NCBI GenBank assembly: GCA_031363055.1
Contig: JANLTP010000213.1
Location: forward strand, 1 to 44,532
Source of the DNA: JANLTP01 sp031363055
GTDB taxonomy: Bacteria > Pseudomonadota > Gammaproteobacteria > Burkholderiales > Burkholderiaceae_E
Length of the DNA: 44,532 nt
Direction: 5' to 3'
Shown here in pieces: positions 23,606 to 30,711 of the stretch (within the stretch, counting starts at the first letter, position 1; each line of letters starts with the position of its first letter). A program made the position numbers and the translations under genes. The notes below the pieces were generated by a model. The model ran no database searches. It was not told the origin of the DNA and saw nothing but the letters and a program-made list of their open reading frames with translations.

Positions 23606-24208
23606 ATGGCTCGCACACGCCGACATTACGGACAGGATCCGTTCACTGACATGTTGTTCAACGTGCTGCTAGTGCTGTCGCTGTTGTTCGCGATGGCGCT
23701 GGTGTTTATCAATCCGCCGGCCAAGGACGGCAATGTAACCCTGAAGGCGGAGTTCATCATCACGGTGACCTGGCCGGATAATGATCCGAACGATATCGAT
23801 ACCTGGGTACAGGACGGCGCAGGCCGACTGTGCTGGTTCAAGGGGCGCGACGAAGGACTGATGCATCTCGATCGTGATGATCGCGGCGAGCTGAATGACC
23901 GGATTACCGTTGATGGCCGTGAGATCGTCAATCCGTTGAATCAGGAAGTGGTTACCCTGCGCGGCGTCGAGGCCGGCGAATACACGGTGAATATTCACTA
24001 TTACAAATCCGAGAATCAAAAACCGGTTCCGGTCACGGTACAAGTCGTCAAGATCAACCCGAAGGCTGAGATCGCCTACTACGGCCAGATCACGCTGGAT
24101 CGCCAAGGCCAGGAGAAAACCGCCGTACGCTTTACGATCGGCTCGGGCGGCCAGTTCTCCGATGTCAACACCACCTTCAAGCAGCTCGTTCGAGGCGACA
24201 AGATATGA
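23606..24208 (+). CDS. ExbD-like stator helix fused to a YfaP/DUF2135-like periplasmic domain
   Basis: 200 residues. A basic N-terminus (MARTRRHYGQ) leads into one membrane helix, FTDMLFNVLLVLSLLFAMAL (13-32), with D15 at the position of the proton-carrying Asp of ExbD, TolR and MotB. In place of the normal ExbD/TolR periplasmic domain it has a beta-rich domain (about 45-150) with TVTWPDNDPNDIDTWVQD and later GEYTVNIHYY, which resemble the DxD-containing core of YfaP/DUF2135 domains; this assignment is by eye. A C-terminal segment with ITLDRQG follows to residue 200. The start is 3 bp after the ExbB-like stop; the stop overlaps the next start (ATGA). I know of no characterised ExbD with this fusion. 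Confidence 0.75.
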   Translation: MARTRRHYGQDPFTDMLFNVLLVLSLLFAMALVFINPPAKDGNVTLKAEFIITVTWPDNDPNDIDTWVQDGAGRLCWFKGRDEGLMHLDRDDRGELNDRITVDGREIVNPLNQEVVTLRGVEAGEYTVNIHYYKSENQKPVPVTVQVVKINPKAEIAYYGQITLDRQGQEKTAVRFTIGSGGQFSDVNTTFKQLVRGDKI

Positions 24209-24723
24209 CCGCAACCCTGTTATTGCTGACTGTCTGCTACGCCGCGCTGGCGCTGCTGATCGTGGCGCTGTGTCTGTTCACGCGCTGGCCGTTCTGGGTC
24301 AAGACCACCGCGATTCTGGCGACTGCCGGCTTCAGCATGCTGAGCTACGATGCCCTGTCGGGTGTGCTCGGGTTCCCCAGCGAAGGACGACTGCCGGAAC
24401 GATTTGTGGTTCATTCGGCGGTCGCCGCGCAACCCAACAAGGGAACCGGCGAAAAGGGCATGATTTATGTCTGGGCCACCGCCCTCACCAAGGATGGGCC
24501 GGCACGGCAGCCGCGCGCTTATCAGATCGAGTTCGACAAGGATGTGAACAAGACATTGACTGAAGCCTTGCGTCGCGGTAACACGGGAATCACCCAGATC
24601 GGACAGACGTTCATCCCTGAAGAACGCGAGAGCAGCAGTACGGTGTCGCGATTCATGTCGAGCAACAAGACGCAGAAGTTCAAGATTACCGATATGCCCG
24701 ATCCTTCGTTACCCGAGAAGTAG
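24205..24723 (+). CDS. Two-helix membrane protein of the ExbB-like module, unrecognised
   Basis: 172 residues with no family I can name. Two hydrophobic helices (about 3-28 and 31-48) precede a soluble domain, probably periplasmic or membrane-proximal, with the sequence features LPERFVVHSAV, KGMIYVWATAL and PRAYQIEFDK, and a Ser/Thr/Glu-rich tail (about 135-172). The start overlaps the stop of the ExbD-like gene as ATGA, indicating coupled translation and probably a shared complex. The residue pattern suggests a mainly beta domain; no catalytic motif is visible. Confidence 0.75.
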   Translation: MTATLLLLTVCYAALALLIVALCLFTRWPFWVKTTAILATAGFSMLSYDALSGVLGFPSEGRLPERFVVHSAVAAQPNKGTGEKGMIYVWATALTKDGPARQPRAYQIEFDKDVNKTLTEALRRGNTGITQIGQTFIPEERESSSTVSRFMSSNKTQKFKITDMPDPSLPEK

Positions 24724-24735
24724 GTCGAGTTGAAC

Positions 24736-25521
24736 ATGAACCGATTGTCTGGTCTTCCGAGATTTTCGACCCGGCGCGCGACTGATCCGGCAATTGCTGG
24801 CTGTCCGACGATACTTTGTCTGGTTCCTGTCCTGGTGTTTATACTAACGCTCGGCGGCTGCAGCGGCTCGAGCACTGCCGAACCCAGCTACTTTCCGCTG
24901 AACCGAGGTTGGAGCTGGACGTACAAGGTGCGAACCGTCACCAACAAGGGGTCGACCTCCTCCGAGTTGCAGGTAACCAACCTGGGCAGTGTCGCACTGA
25001 CTGATCAGATCAGCGCCATCGAGCGACGCAACAGCCAGGGCAACAGCTACTACTTTGTTGCCAACAGCAACGCCGTCACTCGAGTCGCTTCAAAAAACGA
25101 ATTGGACCCACAGGCAAGGATCGACCAGGAAGACAACCCTCGATATGTCATGCCCTTGCCGATCAAGTTAGGCGCCCAGTGGTCGCTGCTGACCCGCCTT
25201 TATCTGCTGCACAAGCCCATGGACTTCCCGCAGGAGATGAAATACGGCAAACCGATACCGATCACCTTCGAAGTCGAGGCCACTGATGAGACCGTGACGG
25301 TGCCGGCCGGAACGTTCAATCAATGTGTCGTGATTACCGGCCATCGCATGATGAAAATGCTGACCGATCCGGTGGCCGGCTTCGAAGATATTCCGATCAA
25401 TCAGAAAGAGTGGTATTGCCCGAACGTCGGGCTGGTGAAGTTCATTCGCGCGGAGATCATTGACGGGCGCTGGATCTCGGGCGGCACCTACACGATGGAG
25501 CTCATCAAGCTCAAGCGTTAG
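24736..25521 (+). CDS. Lipoprotein of the ExbB-like module, unrecognised
   Basis: 261 residues with a lipoprotein signal: a long basic N-region, a hydrophobic stretch (about 25-40) and the lipobox LGGC with C42 as the lipidated Cys. The following SGSS has no Asp at +2, so outer-membrane sorting is predicted. The mature domain begins YFPLNRGWSWTY, has VPAGTFNQCVVITG near the middle and WYCPNVGLVKF near the end. This pattern is seen in several uncharacterised secreted or lipid-anchored beta-rich proteins. ATG at 24736 is preferred over a TTG two codons earlier. It begins 12 bp after the previous gene and is probably the last gene of the module, ending convergent with apbC. Confidence 0.78.
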   Translation: MNRLSGLPRFSTRRATDPAIAGCPTILCLVPVLVFILTLGGCSGSSTAEPSYFPLNRGWSWTYKVRTVTNKGSTSSELQVTNLGSVALTDQISAIERRNSQGNSYYFVANSNAVTRVASKNELDPQARIDQEDNPRYVMPLPIKLGAQWSLLTRLYLLHKPMDFPQEMKYGKPIPITFEVEATDETVTVPAGTFNQCVVITGHRMMKMLTDPVAGFEDIPINQKEWYCPNVGLVKFIRAEIIDGRWISGGTYTMELIKLKR

Positions 25522-25573
25522 CGCTCAAGCGTGATGCACGAGCGCTAGTGTTCAAGCGTTGGTGCTCAGGTGT
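25509..25573. repeat. Cluster of 10-bp GCTCAAGCGT repeats at a gene end
   Basis: GCTCAAGCGT occurs at 25509-25518 and 25523-25532, with variants at 25550-25559 and 25564-25573. It spans the lipoprotein stop, the 44-bp convergent gap and the last codons of apbC. No terminator with a T-run is seen in this gap. Confidence 0.5.
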
Positions 25574-26669
25574 TTTGCACAACGATGGCCGGCATCTTCA
25601 AAGACATGTCGCGAGCACGATCGGCAATACGTACCGCGACACGGCGCGCAATCGCCCGATAATTCTCAGCAATGGCGCCGTTCGGATCGGCAACTACGGT
25701 AGGTGTACCGGAATCAGCCTGCTGACGAATTCGAATATCAAGTGGCAATCCGCCCAGGTACTCAATGTCATAGTCCTTCGCCATTTTCTGGCCCCCGCCC
25801 TGCCCGAAAATATGTTCCTCATGCCCACAGTTCGAGCAGATATGCGTCGCCATGTTCTCGACCACGCCCAAGATCGGAATGCCCACTTTCTCGAACATCT
25901 TCAGGCCCTTGCGGGCATCGATGAGCGCGATATCTTGTGGCGTCGTCACAATGATCGCGCCAGTCACCGGGATTTTCTGCGCCAAGGTCAGATGGATGTC
26001 GCCCGTGCCCGGTGGCAGATCGACGATGAGGTAATCGAGGTCTCGCCAATTGGTGTCGCGCAATAACTGTTCGAGCGCCTGCGTGACCATGGGTCCGCGC
26101 CAGACCATTGGTGTTTCCGCATCGATCATGAAGCCGATCGAGCTGGCTTGAATACCGTGGCCGATCATCGGCTCAAGGGTCTTGCCGTCTTTCGATTCGG
26201 GCCGACCGGTAATGCCAAGCATCATCGGCTGCGAGGGCCCGTAGATATCGGCATCGAGCATGCCGACCGACGCACCTTCGGCGGCTAGTGCCAAGGCCAG
26301 ATTGACCGCCGTCGTGCTCTTGCCGACGCCACCCTTGCCGCTGGCGACCGCAATGATATTGCGAACGTTTGGCAGGGTCTTGACTGAACGCTGCACTGCA
26401 TGCGCGACAATTTTCTGGTAGACATTAGCGTCAACCTTGGCGACGCCCGGCAACACCGACACAGCGGCAACCACGGCTTTGCGGATCGGGTCAATCTGGC
26501 TTCGCGCCGGGTAATCGAGTTGCACATCGACAGCCACATCGACCCGGCCGTCAGCGAGCGGCTCAATCCGAATATTGCGCGCCGACTTGCCGGCGATCAG
26601 ATCCTTGCGAGTATTCGGATCAACTACCGAGGCAAGCGCTTGTTTAACGGTTTCAATGCTGGCGGTCAT
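25566..26669 (-). CDS. apbC: Iron-sulfur cluster carrier ATPase ApbC/Mrp
   Basis: 367-residue cytoplasmic P-loop protein that carries [4Fe-4S] clusters to apoproteins. It has an N-terminal MIP18/DUF59 domain (about 1-95), then a deviant Walker A SGKGGVGKST (110-119), the switch region MLDADIYGPSQP, VDLPPGTGD, and the cluster-binding CSNC (C278, C281). The ATG at 26669 gives the typical start MTASIETVKQAL; an in-frame extension of 26 residues has no support. It is divergent from metG, a neighbourhood common in Burkholderiales. Confidence 0.95.
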   Translation of the reverse strand: MTASIETVKQALASVVDPNTRKDLIAGKSARNIRIEPLADGRVDVAVDVQLDYPARSQIDPIRKAVVAAVSVLPGVAKVDANVYQKIVAHAVQRSVKTLPNVRNIIAVASGKGGVGKSTTAVNLALALAAEGASVGMLDADIYGPSQPMMLGITGRPESKDGKTLEPMIGHGIQASSIGFMIDAETPMVWRGPMVTQALEQLLRDTNWRDLDYLIVDLPPGTGDIHLTLAQKIPVTGAIIVTTPQDIALIDARKGLKMFEKVGIPILGVVENMATHICSNCGHEEHIFGQGGGQKMAKDYDIEYLGGLPLDIRIRQQADSGTPTVVADPNGAIAENYRAIARRVAVRIADRARDMSLKMPAIVVQNT

Positions 26670-26781
26670 GGCAAACTTCGAGAAGTGTTCAGAGTAACTG
26701 GAGCCCTTCAGTCTAAACGATTGCCGCAGCTTCGCTAGAATCGGCATCGATACGTTAACGATTGACCTGGCTCGCTATCTC

Positions 26782-28917
26782 ATGAAACGCCGACTGTTCG
26801 TCACTACCGCCTTGCCCTACGCCAATGGATCATTCCATCTCGGGCACATCATGGAGTACATCCAGGCCGATATCTGGGTTCGTTTCCAGCGCCTGAACGG
26901 CCATGAGATGCATTTTGTGTGTGCCGACGACGCACACGGCGCGCCGATCATGCTGAAGGCCCAGGATGAAGGTATTACCCCCGAGGCACTGGTGGCTCGG
27001 GTCGCCGCCGAACGCGCGGCCTGCCTGAACGGTTTTCAGATTTCGTTCGATAACTGGCATTCGACGCATTCGCCCGAAAATACCGCGCTGTCGCAGACGA
27101 TCTACCGGGCACTGAAGGCTGAGGGACTGATCGTCCACCGGACGATCGAGCAGTTCTATGACCCCGTCAAAGCGATGTTTCTGGCCGATCGCTACGTCAA
27201 GGGCGAATGCCCGAAGTGCGGCGCCAAGGACCAGTATGGCGACGCCTGTGAGGTCTGTGGCGCGGTCTATGCACCGACCGATCTGAAGAATCCGTACTCG
27301 ACACTATCGGGTGCCAAACCGGTACTAAAACCCTCCGAGCACCTGTTCTTTGCGCTGTCGGACGCACGATGCATCGAGTTTCTCAGACAATGGACGCAGG
27401 ACGGGCGGCTACAAACTGAAGTGTCGAACAAGGCCAAGGAGTGGCTGGAGGGCGATGCCGGGCTCGGCGATTGGGATATCTCGCGTGACGCGCCCTACTT
27501 CGGCATACCGATCCCGGATACGACCGACAAGTACTTCTATGTCTGGCTGGACGCACCGATTGGCTACCTGGCCAGCTTGAAGAATCATTTCGACAAGGGC
27601 GCCGCCCGGCCACAGACCAGCCAAAGCTTCGATGCGTTCATTGCCGACCCGCAGGTCGAACAGGTTCACTTCATTGGCAAAGACATCATTTATTTCCACA
27701 CCTTGTTCTGGCCGGCCATGTTGCATTTTTCAAAACGCAAGGCGCCCGATCAGGTCTACGTACACGGCTTCATCACGGTCAACGGCGAAAAGATGAGCAA
27801 GTCGAGAGGTACCGGTATCTCGCCGGACCACTACCTCGAGATCGGCATGAACGCACAATGGCTGCGCTATTACCTGGCGGCCAAGCTTAACGCCCGAGTC
27901 GAAGACATCGACTTTAATCCCGAAGATTTTGTCACCCGGGTGAACAGCGATCTGATCGGCAAGTACATCAATATCGCCAGTCGCGCCGCGCGTTTCCTGC
28001 TGGCAGAACCGTTTAGCGGCCGCTTGGGCAACACCTCGGTCTGGCCGTTTTCGCAAACTGCACAGGCCTTGTCGTCAGCGATCGGTGCACTTTACGAGTC
28101 GCGCGATTTTGGCAAAGCCGTCCGGGAAATCATGGCATTCGCCGACGAAGTCAATCAGTGGTTCGATCTTCAGGCGCCCTGGAAGAAGTTGAAATCCGGC
28201 ACGCCCGATGAAGCGCACCAGATCTGCACCGTGGCGATTTGTGCGTTCAAGGTCATCAGCGGATGGTTAAAACCGATCTTGCCGCAACTGGTCGCCGACG
28301 CCGAGCGTTTCCTGAAGATTGCAGAGATCACCTGGCAAAACGTTCATGAGTTGCTGCCATCAGGTCATTGCATTGCGCCGTATGAACATCTGATGTCACG
28401 CATCGATCCGAAGCAGATCAAACGGCTGCTGGAGACGCCGGGCTCCACCAACGAGGTCGCAACCGAGGCCACGACCGAAGCGAGGCCTGAAGCCGGGACA
28501 GAGGCCGCGACCGAAGCGGGGACCAAAGCGGGAACCAGCGCGAGGGCCGATATCAAGCCCGAAGCCAGCGCTACTGCCGCAGCGACGATTTCGATCGATG
28601 ACTTCGCAAAGATCGATTTGCGAATCGGGCGCATCGTCGACGCGCAGCACGTCGACGGCTCGGACAAACTGTTGCAACTGACTGTGGATTGCGGCGAAGG
28701 CCGAAACCGCAATATCTTGTCCGGAATCAAGTCGGCGTACCGTCCGGAGGACTTGGTCGGAAAACTGACCGTGGTGGTGGTCAACCTTGCACCGCGCAAG
28801 ATGAAGTTCGGGATTTCGGAAGGCATGGTGTTGGCCGCTTCGGGCAAACAGAGCAAAGACGGACTCTTCCTGCTCGACCCGCATCCGGGCGCTGTACCCG
28901 GGATGAAGGTCAGCTAG
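26782..28917 (+). CDS. metG: Methionyl-tRNA synthetase with C-terminal tRNA-binding domain
   Basis: 711-residue class I synthetase that charges initiator and elongator tRNA-Met. The HIGH motif is HLGH (19-22); the zinc knuckle cysteines are C143, C146, C156 and C159; the KMSKS motif is 337-341. An anticodon-binding helical domain follows, then an unusual linker of about 40 residues (about 553-600) made of repeated Glu-Ala-Thr/Gly units. The C-terminal OB-fold (about 605-711) is the MetRS-beta/Arc1p tRNA-binding domain, with the dimerising end GMKVS. The stop codon is inside a perfect 38-bp palindrome. The start lies 112 bp from the divergent apbC start. Confidence 0.97.
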   Translation: MKRRLFVTTALPYANGSFHLGHIMEYIQADIWVRFQRLNGHEMHFVCADDAHGAPIMLKAQDEGITPEALVARVAAERAACLNGFQISFDNWHSTHSPENTALSQTIYRALKAEGLIVHRTIEQFYDPVKAMFLADRYVKGECPKCGAKDQYGDACEVCGAVYAPTDLKNPYSTLSGAKPVLKPSEHLFFALSDARCIEFLRQWTQDGRLQTEVSNKAKEWLEGDAGLGDWDISRDAPYFGIPIPDTTDKYFYVWLDAPIGYLASLKNHFDKGAARPQTSQSFDAFIADPQVEQVHFIGKDIIYFHTLFWPAMLHFSKRKAPDQVYVHGFITVNGEKMSKSRGTGISPDHYLEIGMNAQWLRYYLAAKLNARVEDIDFNPEDFVTRVNSDLIGKYINIASRAARFLLAEPFSGRLGNTSVWPFSQTAQALSSAIGALYESRDFGKAVREIMAFADEVNQWFDLQAPWKKLKSGTPDEAHQICTVAICAFKVISGWLKPILPQLVADAERFLKIAEITWQNVHELLPSGHCIAPYEHLMSRIDPKQIKRLLETPGSTNEVATEATTEARPEAGTEAATEAGTKAGTSARADIKPEASATAAATISIDDFAKIDLRIGRIVDAQHVDGSDKLLQLTVDCGEGRNRNILSGIKSAYRPEDLVGKLTVVVVNLAPRKMKFGISEGMVLAASGKQSKDGLFLLDPHPGAVPGMKVS

Positions 28918-28953
28918 GATTATCTTGGACGCGATCGCGTCCAAGATAATCCT
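28916..28953. terminator. Perfect 38-bp palindrome between convergent genes
   Basis: Two exact 19-bp arms meet at GCGATCGC (28931-28938). The left arm begins inside the metG stop codon and the right arm ends 12 bp before the stop of the minus-strand lipoprotein gene. As RNA it forms a very stable hairpin from either strand, so a bidirectional transcription barrier or mRNA end is likely, but no T-run follows on either strand. Confidence 0.6.
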
Positions 28954-28964
28954 GGCCCGCACGA

Positions 28965-29459
28965 TCAACCGGTCGCCTGGGTGCGCGGGTCCATAGACTT
29001 GCTGGTCGTTATGGCTTTGCCATCAAGATCAAAGTGCACATTGAACATTTCGGATTTGTGCTGTTCGTTCATGTGACGCCAACTCCAGACTTCCTCGCTT
29101 TTGAGTTTGAACGTCACAATTTCCGTCGGCTTGCCCAACAAGCGTCGAATATCGTCACGGGTCATACCGGGGCGCACCTTCTGGAATTCGTCATTCACAA
29201 GAATATTTTTCATACCCTTGTATTTGCCGTCAGCACCGATCATGACCATATAGGTTTGATGACCTTCGGGGCTGCGCGCATACTCATGGGTCTGCGAGCC
29301 GTCCTTTTCTTCCCAGATCATCTCGGGCTTGCCCATGAGTTTCCGAACATCATCAATCGTCGACTCACCGACTTTCAGTTTTTTCTCGGCAATAAAGTCA
29401 CAAGCGGTCAGGCCAAGAGTCAAGCTCACCGCTAAGAACATCAGTCGTAAATTACGCAT
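28965..29459 (-). CDS. SmpA/OmlA (BamE-like) lipoprotein with two repeats
   Basis: 164-residue lipoprotein: signal peptide ending LTAC with C20 as lipidation site. Two copies of the SmpA/OmlA core follow, VGESTIDDVRKLMGKPE (about 31-47) and PGMTRDDIRRLLGKPTE (about 98-114), each the start of a small alpha-beta unit as in BamE. BamE itself, part of the outer-membrane assembly complex, has one such unit, so this is more likely a BamE-like envelope protein than BamE. ATG at 29459 is preferred over TTG at 29465 because AGGAG precedes it by about 7 bp. Confidence 0.85.
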   Translation of the reverse strand: MRNLRLMFLAVSLTLGLTACDFIAEKKLKVGESTIDDVRKLMGKPEMIWEEKDGSQTHEYARSPEGHQTYMVMIGADGKYKGMKNILVNDEFQKVRPGMTRDDIRRLLGKPTEIVTFKLKSEEVWSWRHMNEQHKSEMFNVHFDLDGKAITTSKSMDPRTQATG

Positions 29460-29516
29460 TTTCAAAACTCCTGGCTAGTAAGTACAAATCGAAGCAACTC
29501 TCAAAAACAGCTTGTC

Positions 29517-29544
29517 GATGCGAATTATGGGATGCGAATTATGC
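29517..29544. repeat. 14-bp tandem duplication upstream of the DUF3460 gene
   Basis: GATGCGAATTATGG (29517-29530) is followed directly by GATGCGAATTATGC (29531-29544), 13 of 14 identical, in the gap between the divergent lipoprotein and DUF3460 genes. Confidence 0.7.
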
Positions 29545-29579
29545 GGTCTCGACTAAAATCAGCGCTAATCGAGGTGAAC

Positions 29580-29762
29580 ATGTACGAATCTGACATTACG
29601 CGTTTCTTGCGCGAGCTTAAACAGAAAAACCCTGCCATTCAAGACGAGCAACGAAAAGGCCGGGCTTTGTGGTGGGATAAATCACAGGATCTCGACACGG
29701 TTGAGCGAAATGAAGCATCCAACGTCTCGCAGCAACCCTATGTCTATCAAACCAAACGTTGA
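29580..29762 (+). CDS. DUF3460 family small protein
   Basis: 60 residues, matching the DUF3460 family known from betaproteobacteria: MYESDITRFLRELKQ at the start, RKGRALWWDK in the centre and a YVYQ ending. No function is established. The ATG at 29580 has GAGGTG about 4 bp upstream; earlier in-frame codons cross the tandem duplication and are unlikely. In this lineage the gene is typically near scpA, as here (48-bp gap), suggesting co-transcription. Confidence 0.88.
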   Translation: MYESDITRFLRELKQKNPAIQDEQRKGRALWWDKSQDLDTVERNEASNVSQQPYVYQTKR

Positions 29763-29810
29763 CGCTGCAGACCTGAAAAGCATACTGCTCATGACCTTTG
29801 CAAAAACGTG

Positions 29811-30674
29811 ATGAACGCTCCTGTGGTTGACACAAGCAGCTTGGCTGCCGCGGACGCCGCCGTGCTGGATCCGGTAGTCAGCGAACAACTGGAATTGAAG
29901 TTCGTCGCCAAGCTCTACGGTGAACCGGTACTGAAGCTGCCAAACGATCTTTATATCCCGCCGGATGCGCTCGAAATCTATCTCGAATCCTTCGAGGGTC
30001 CGCTCGATCTTTTGTTGTATCTGATCCGCAAACAGAATTTCAATATTCTTGACATACCCATGGCGGAAGTCACGCGTCAATACTTGAAGTACATTGACGA
30101 GATACGTGTGCACAATCTTGAGTTGGCCGGCGACTATCTGTTAATGGCCGCCTTGTTGATCGAGATCAAGGCACGCATGCTGCTGCCGATTCGCAAAGTT
30201 GATACCGGCGAAGAAGTCGATGACCCGCGCGCCGAACTGGCCAGACGATTGATTGAGTACGAGCGCATGAAGATCGGCGCTCTGCAGATTGACCAGACAC
30301 CGCAGATCGGTCGCGACTTTTTCATGAGCAACGTGCAGATCGAGCAGCCTATTCGGGCGCGTTTGCCCGAGGTCGACGGCGATGATCTGCGACAAGTCTG
30401 GCGCGATATCCTGCGGCGCGCCAAGCTGGTCCAGCACCACCGTATTTCGCGTGAAGGACTTTCAGTCAGAGAACACATGACAATTGTTCTAAAGGCACTT
30501 AAAAATCGAAGTTTTGCTGAATTTCACGATTTGTTTGATGCTAACAGTGGCCCACCGGTGGTCGTCATTACCTTCGTGGCGCTGCTCGAATTGGCCAGGG
30601 AGTCACTGGTCGAGATCACCCAGGCGGAACCTTACGCACCAATCTATGTACGACTCGCTTACTTGCCGAGCTGA
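29811..30674 (+). CDS. scpA: Segregation and condensation protein A
   Basis: 287-residue kleisin subunit that bridges SMC heads, with ScpB, in chromosome condensation. Family marks: FEGPLDLLLYLIRKQNFNI (the SMC-neck contact region), AGDYLLMAALLIEIKARMLLP, and the C-terminal winged helix with FVALLELARE. A GTG codon immediately precedes the ATG at 29811; the ATG is preferred. scpB is not next to it, which is not unusual in this group. It has a non-conserved N-terminal extension of about 45 residues before the first domain. Confidence 0.94.
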   Translation: MNAPVVDTSSLAAADAAVLDPVVSEQLELKFVAKLYGEPVLKLPNDLYIPPDALEIYLESFEGPLDLLLYLIRKQNFNILDIPMAEVTRQYLKYIDEIRVHNLELAGDYLLMAALLIEIKARMLLPIRKVDTGEEVDDPRAELARRLIEYERMKIGALQIDQTPQIGRDFFMSNVQIEQPIRARLPEVDGDDLRQVWRDILRRAKLVQHHRISREGLSVREHMTIVLKALKNRSFAEFHDLFDANSGPPVVVITFVALLELARESLVEITQAEPYAPIYVRLAYLPS

Positions 30675-30711
30675 GCCGGTGGGCCATTAATTCAAATATC
30701 GTGAGCGCGCA

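Noticed and set aside
22871..25521. Zorya anti-phage defence system
   Set aside because: The first gene is MotA/ExbB-like as in ZorA, but there is no ZorB-type OmpA peptidoglycan-binding domain and no ZorC/D helicase or ZorE nuclease.
25509..25573. CRISPR-like array
   Set aside because: Units are only 10 bp with irregular 4-17 bp spacing; no cas genes are nearby.
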